This document shows positions 63,916 through 64,000 of a stretch of 64,000 bases of DNA, piece by piece. Position numbers and translations under genes: made by a program. Each line of letters opens with the position of its first letter. Position 1 is the first letter of the stretch. The notes beneath the pieces were generated by a model. It was given only the letters and a program-made list of their open reading frames with translations, made no database searches and had not been told where the DNA came from. This DNA comes from Oncomelania hupensis (Eukaryota; Mollusca; Gastropoda; Littorinimorpha; Pomatiopsidae), in contig CM072514.1 of NCBI GenBank assembly GCA_036898135.1, positions 12,490,324 through 12,554,323 of the forward strand, in the 5' to 3' direction.

Positions 63916-64000
63916 TAGACCTGGGTTTAAACCTGTCCTCTGAAAGATTTCACCTACAAAGTGGAGTCTGCGCAACAAAACACGTTTCCATGACAGTCAC

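Overview
The window looks like non-coding, repeat-dominated genomic DNA of an animal, most likely a mollusc (gastropod-like). This rests on non-LTR elements with CR1/L2-type and other metazoan C-termini, a Gmr1-like Ty3/gypsy element, several tRNA-derived SINE families, hundreds of long microsatellite runs, and splice-site-flanked short exons instead of long open genes. No bacterial features (operons, Shine-Dalgarno sites, CRISPR) are present. The species call is inference. A 500-N scaffold gap lies at 24892-25391.

The two long reading frames are both transposon genes on the minus strand. (1) 9681-12323 is a 5'-truncated non-LTR retrotransposon with an uninterrupted reverse transcriptase. It is inserted in a GA/TC microsatellite with a 13-bp target duplication and ends in an 8-bp tandem tail. 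(2) 42971-49242 is a complete LTR retrotransposon: 1.49-kb LTRs that appear to differ only by two simple-repeat indels, a 5-bp target duplication and one 946-codon gag-pol frame. Its surviving domain order (gag, protease, integrase zinc finger, RT start, RNase H) is the unusual Gmr1-type order. It has lost the integrase catalytic core and nearly all of the RT by two deletions that keep the frame, so it looks like a recently mobilised non-autonomous element.

Region by region: 1-9.7 kb holds degenerate repeats, an interspersed element (family X) with a 33-bp minisatellite, a TIR transposon with TAA target duplication (7159-7750) and a fold-back MITE. 9.7-12.3 kb is the LINE. 13.2-14.1 kb is a CR1/L2-like LINE 3' end carrying a 5S-rRNA-like segment at its 5' end. 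14-25 kb has microsatellites, SINEs and three short candidate exons (16145-16181; an exon ending at 20540 with a VGEGDLSF motif like DUF2431/BMT5-type methyltransferases; 21138-21277 behind CCAAT and TATA-like boxes). 25.4-36 kb has a second TIR transposon with a MADF-like ORF (27469-28052), SINEs, and a 24-copy 47-bp minisatellite that is an internal expansion of a SINE (32815-34103). 36-42 kb is mostly microsatellite, including a 384-bp ATCT run beside a LINE remnant. 49-64 kb has a second copy of family X, a 25-copy 35-bp minisatellite, further SINEs, a perfect 31-bp hairpin, and otherwise unannotatable intergenic DNA.

Functional links between parts are parasitic. SINE family B shares its GCGCTATA-type 3' tail with the L2-like LINE, suggesting that such a LINE mobilises it. 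TIR/MITE families share 3-bp TTA/TAA target duplications. Minisatellites arise inside transposed elements. No complete host gene is visible; the candidate exons are the only hints of one.
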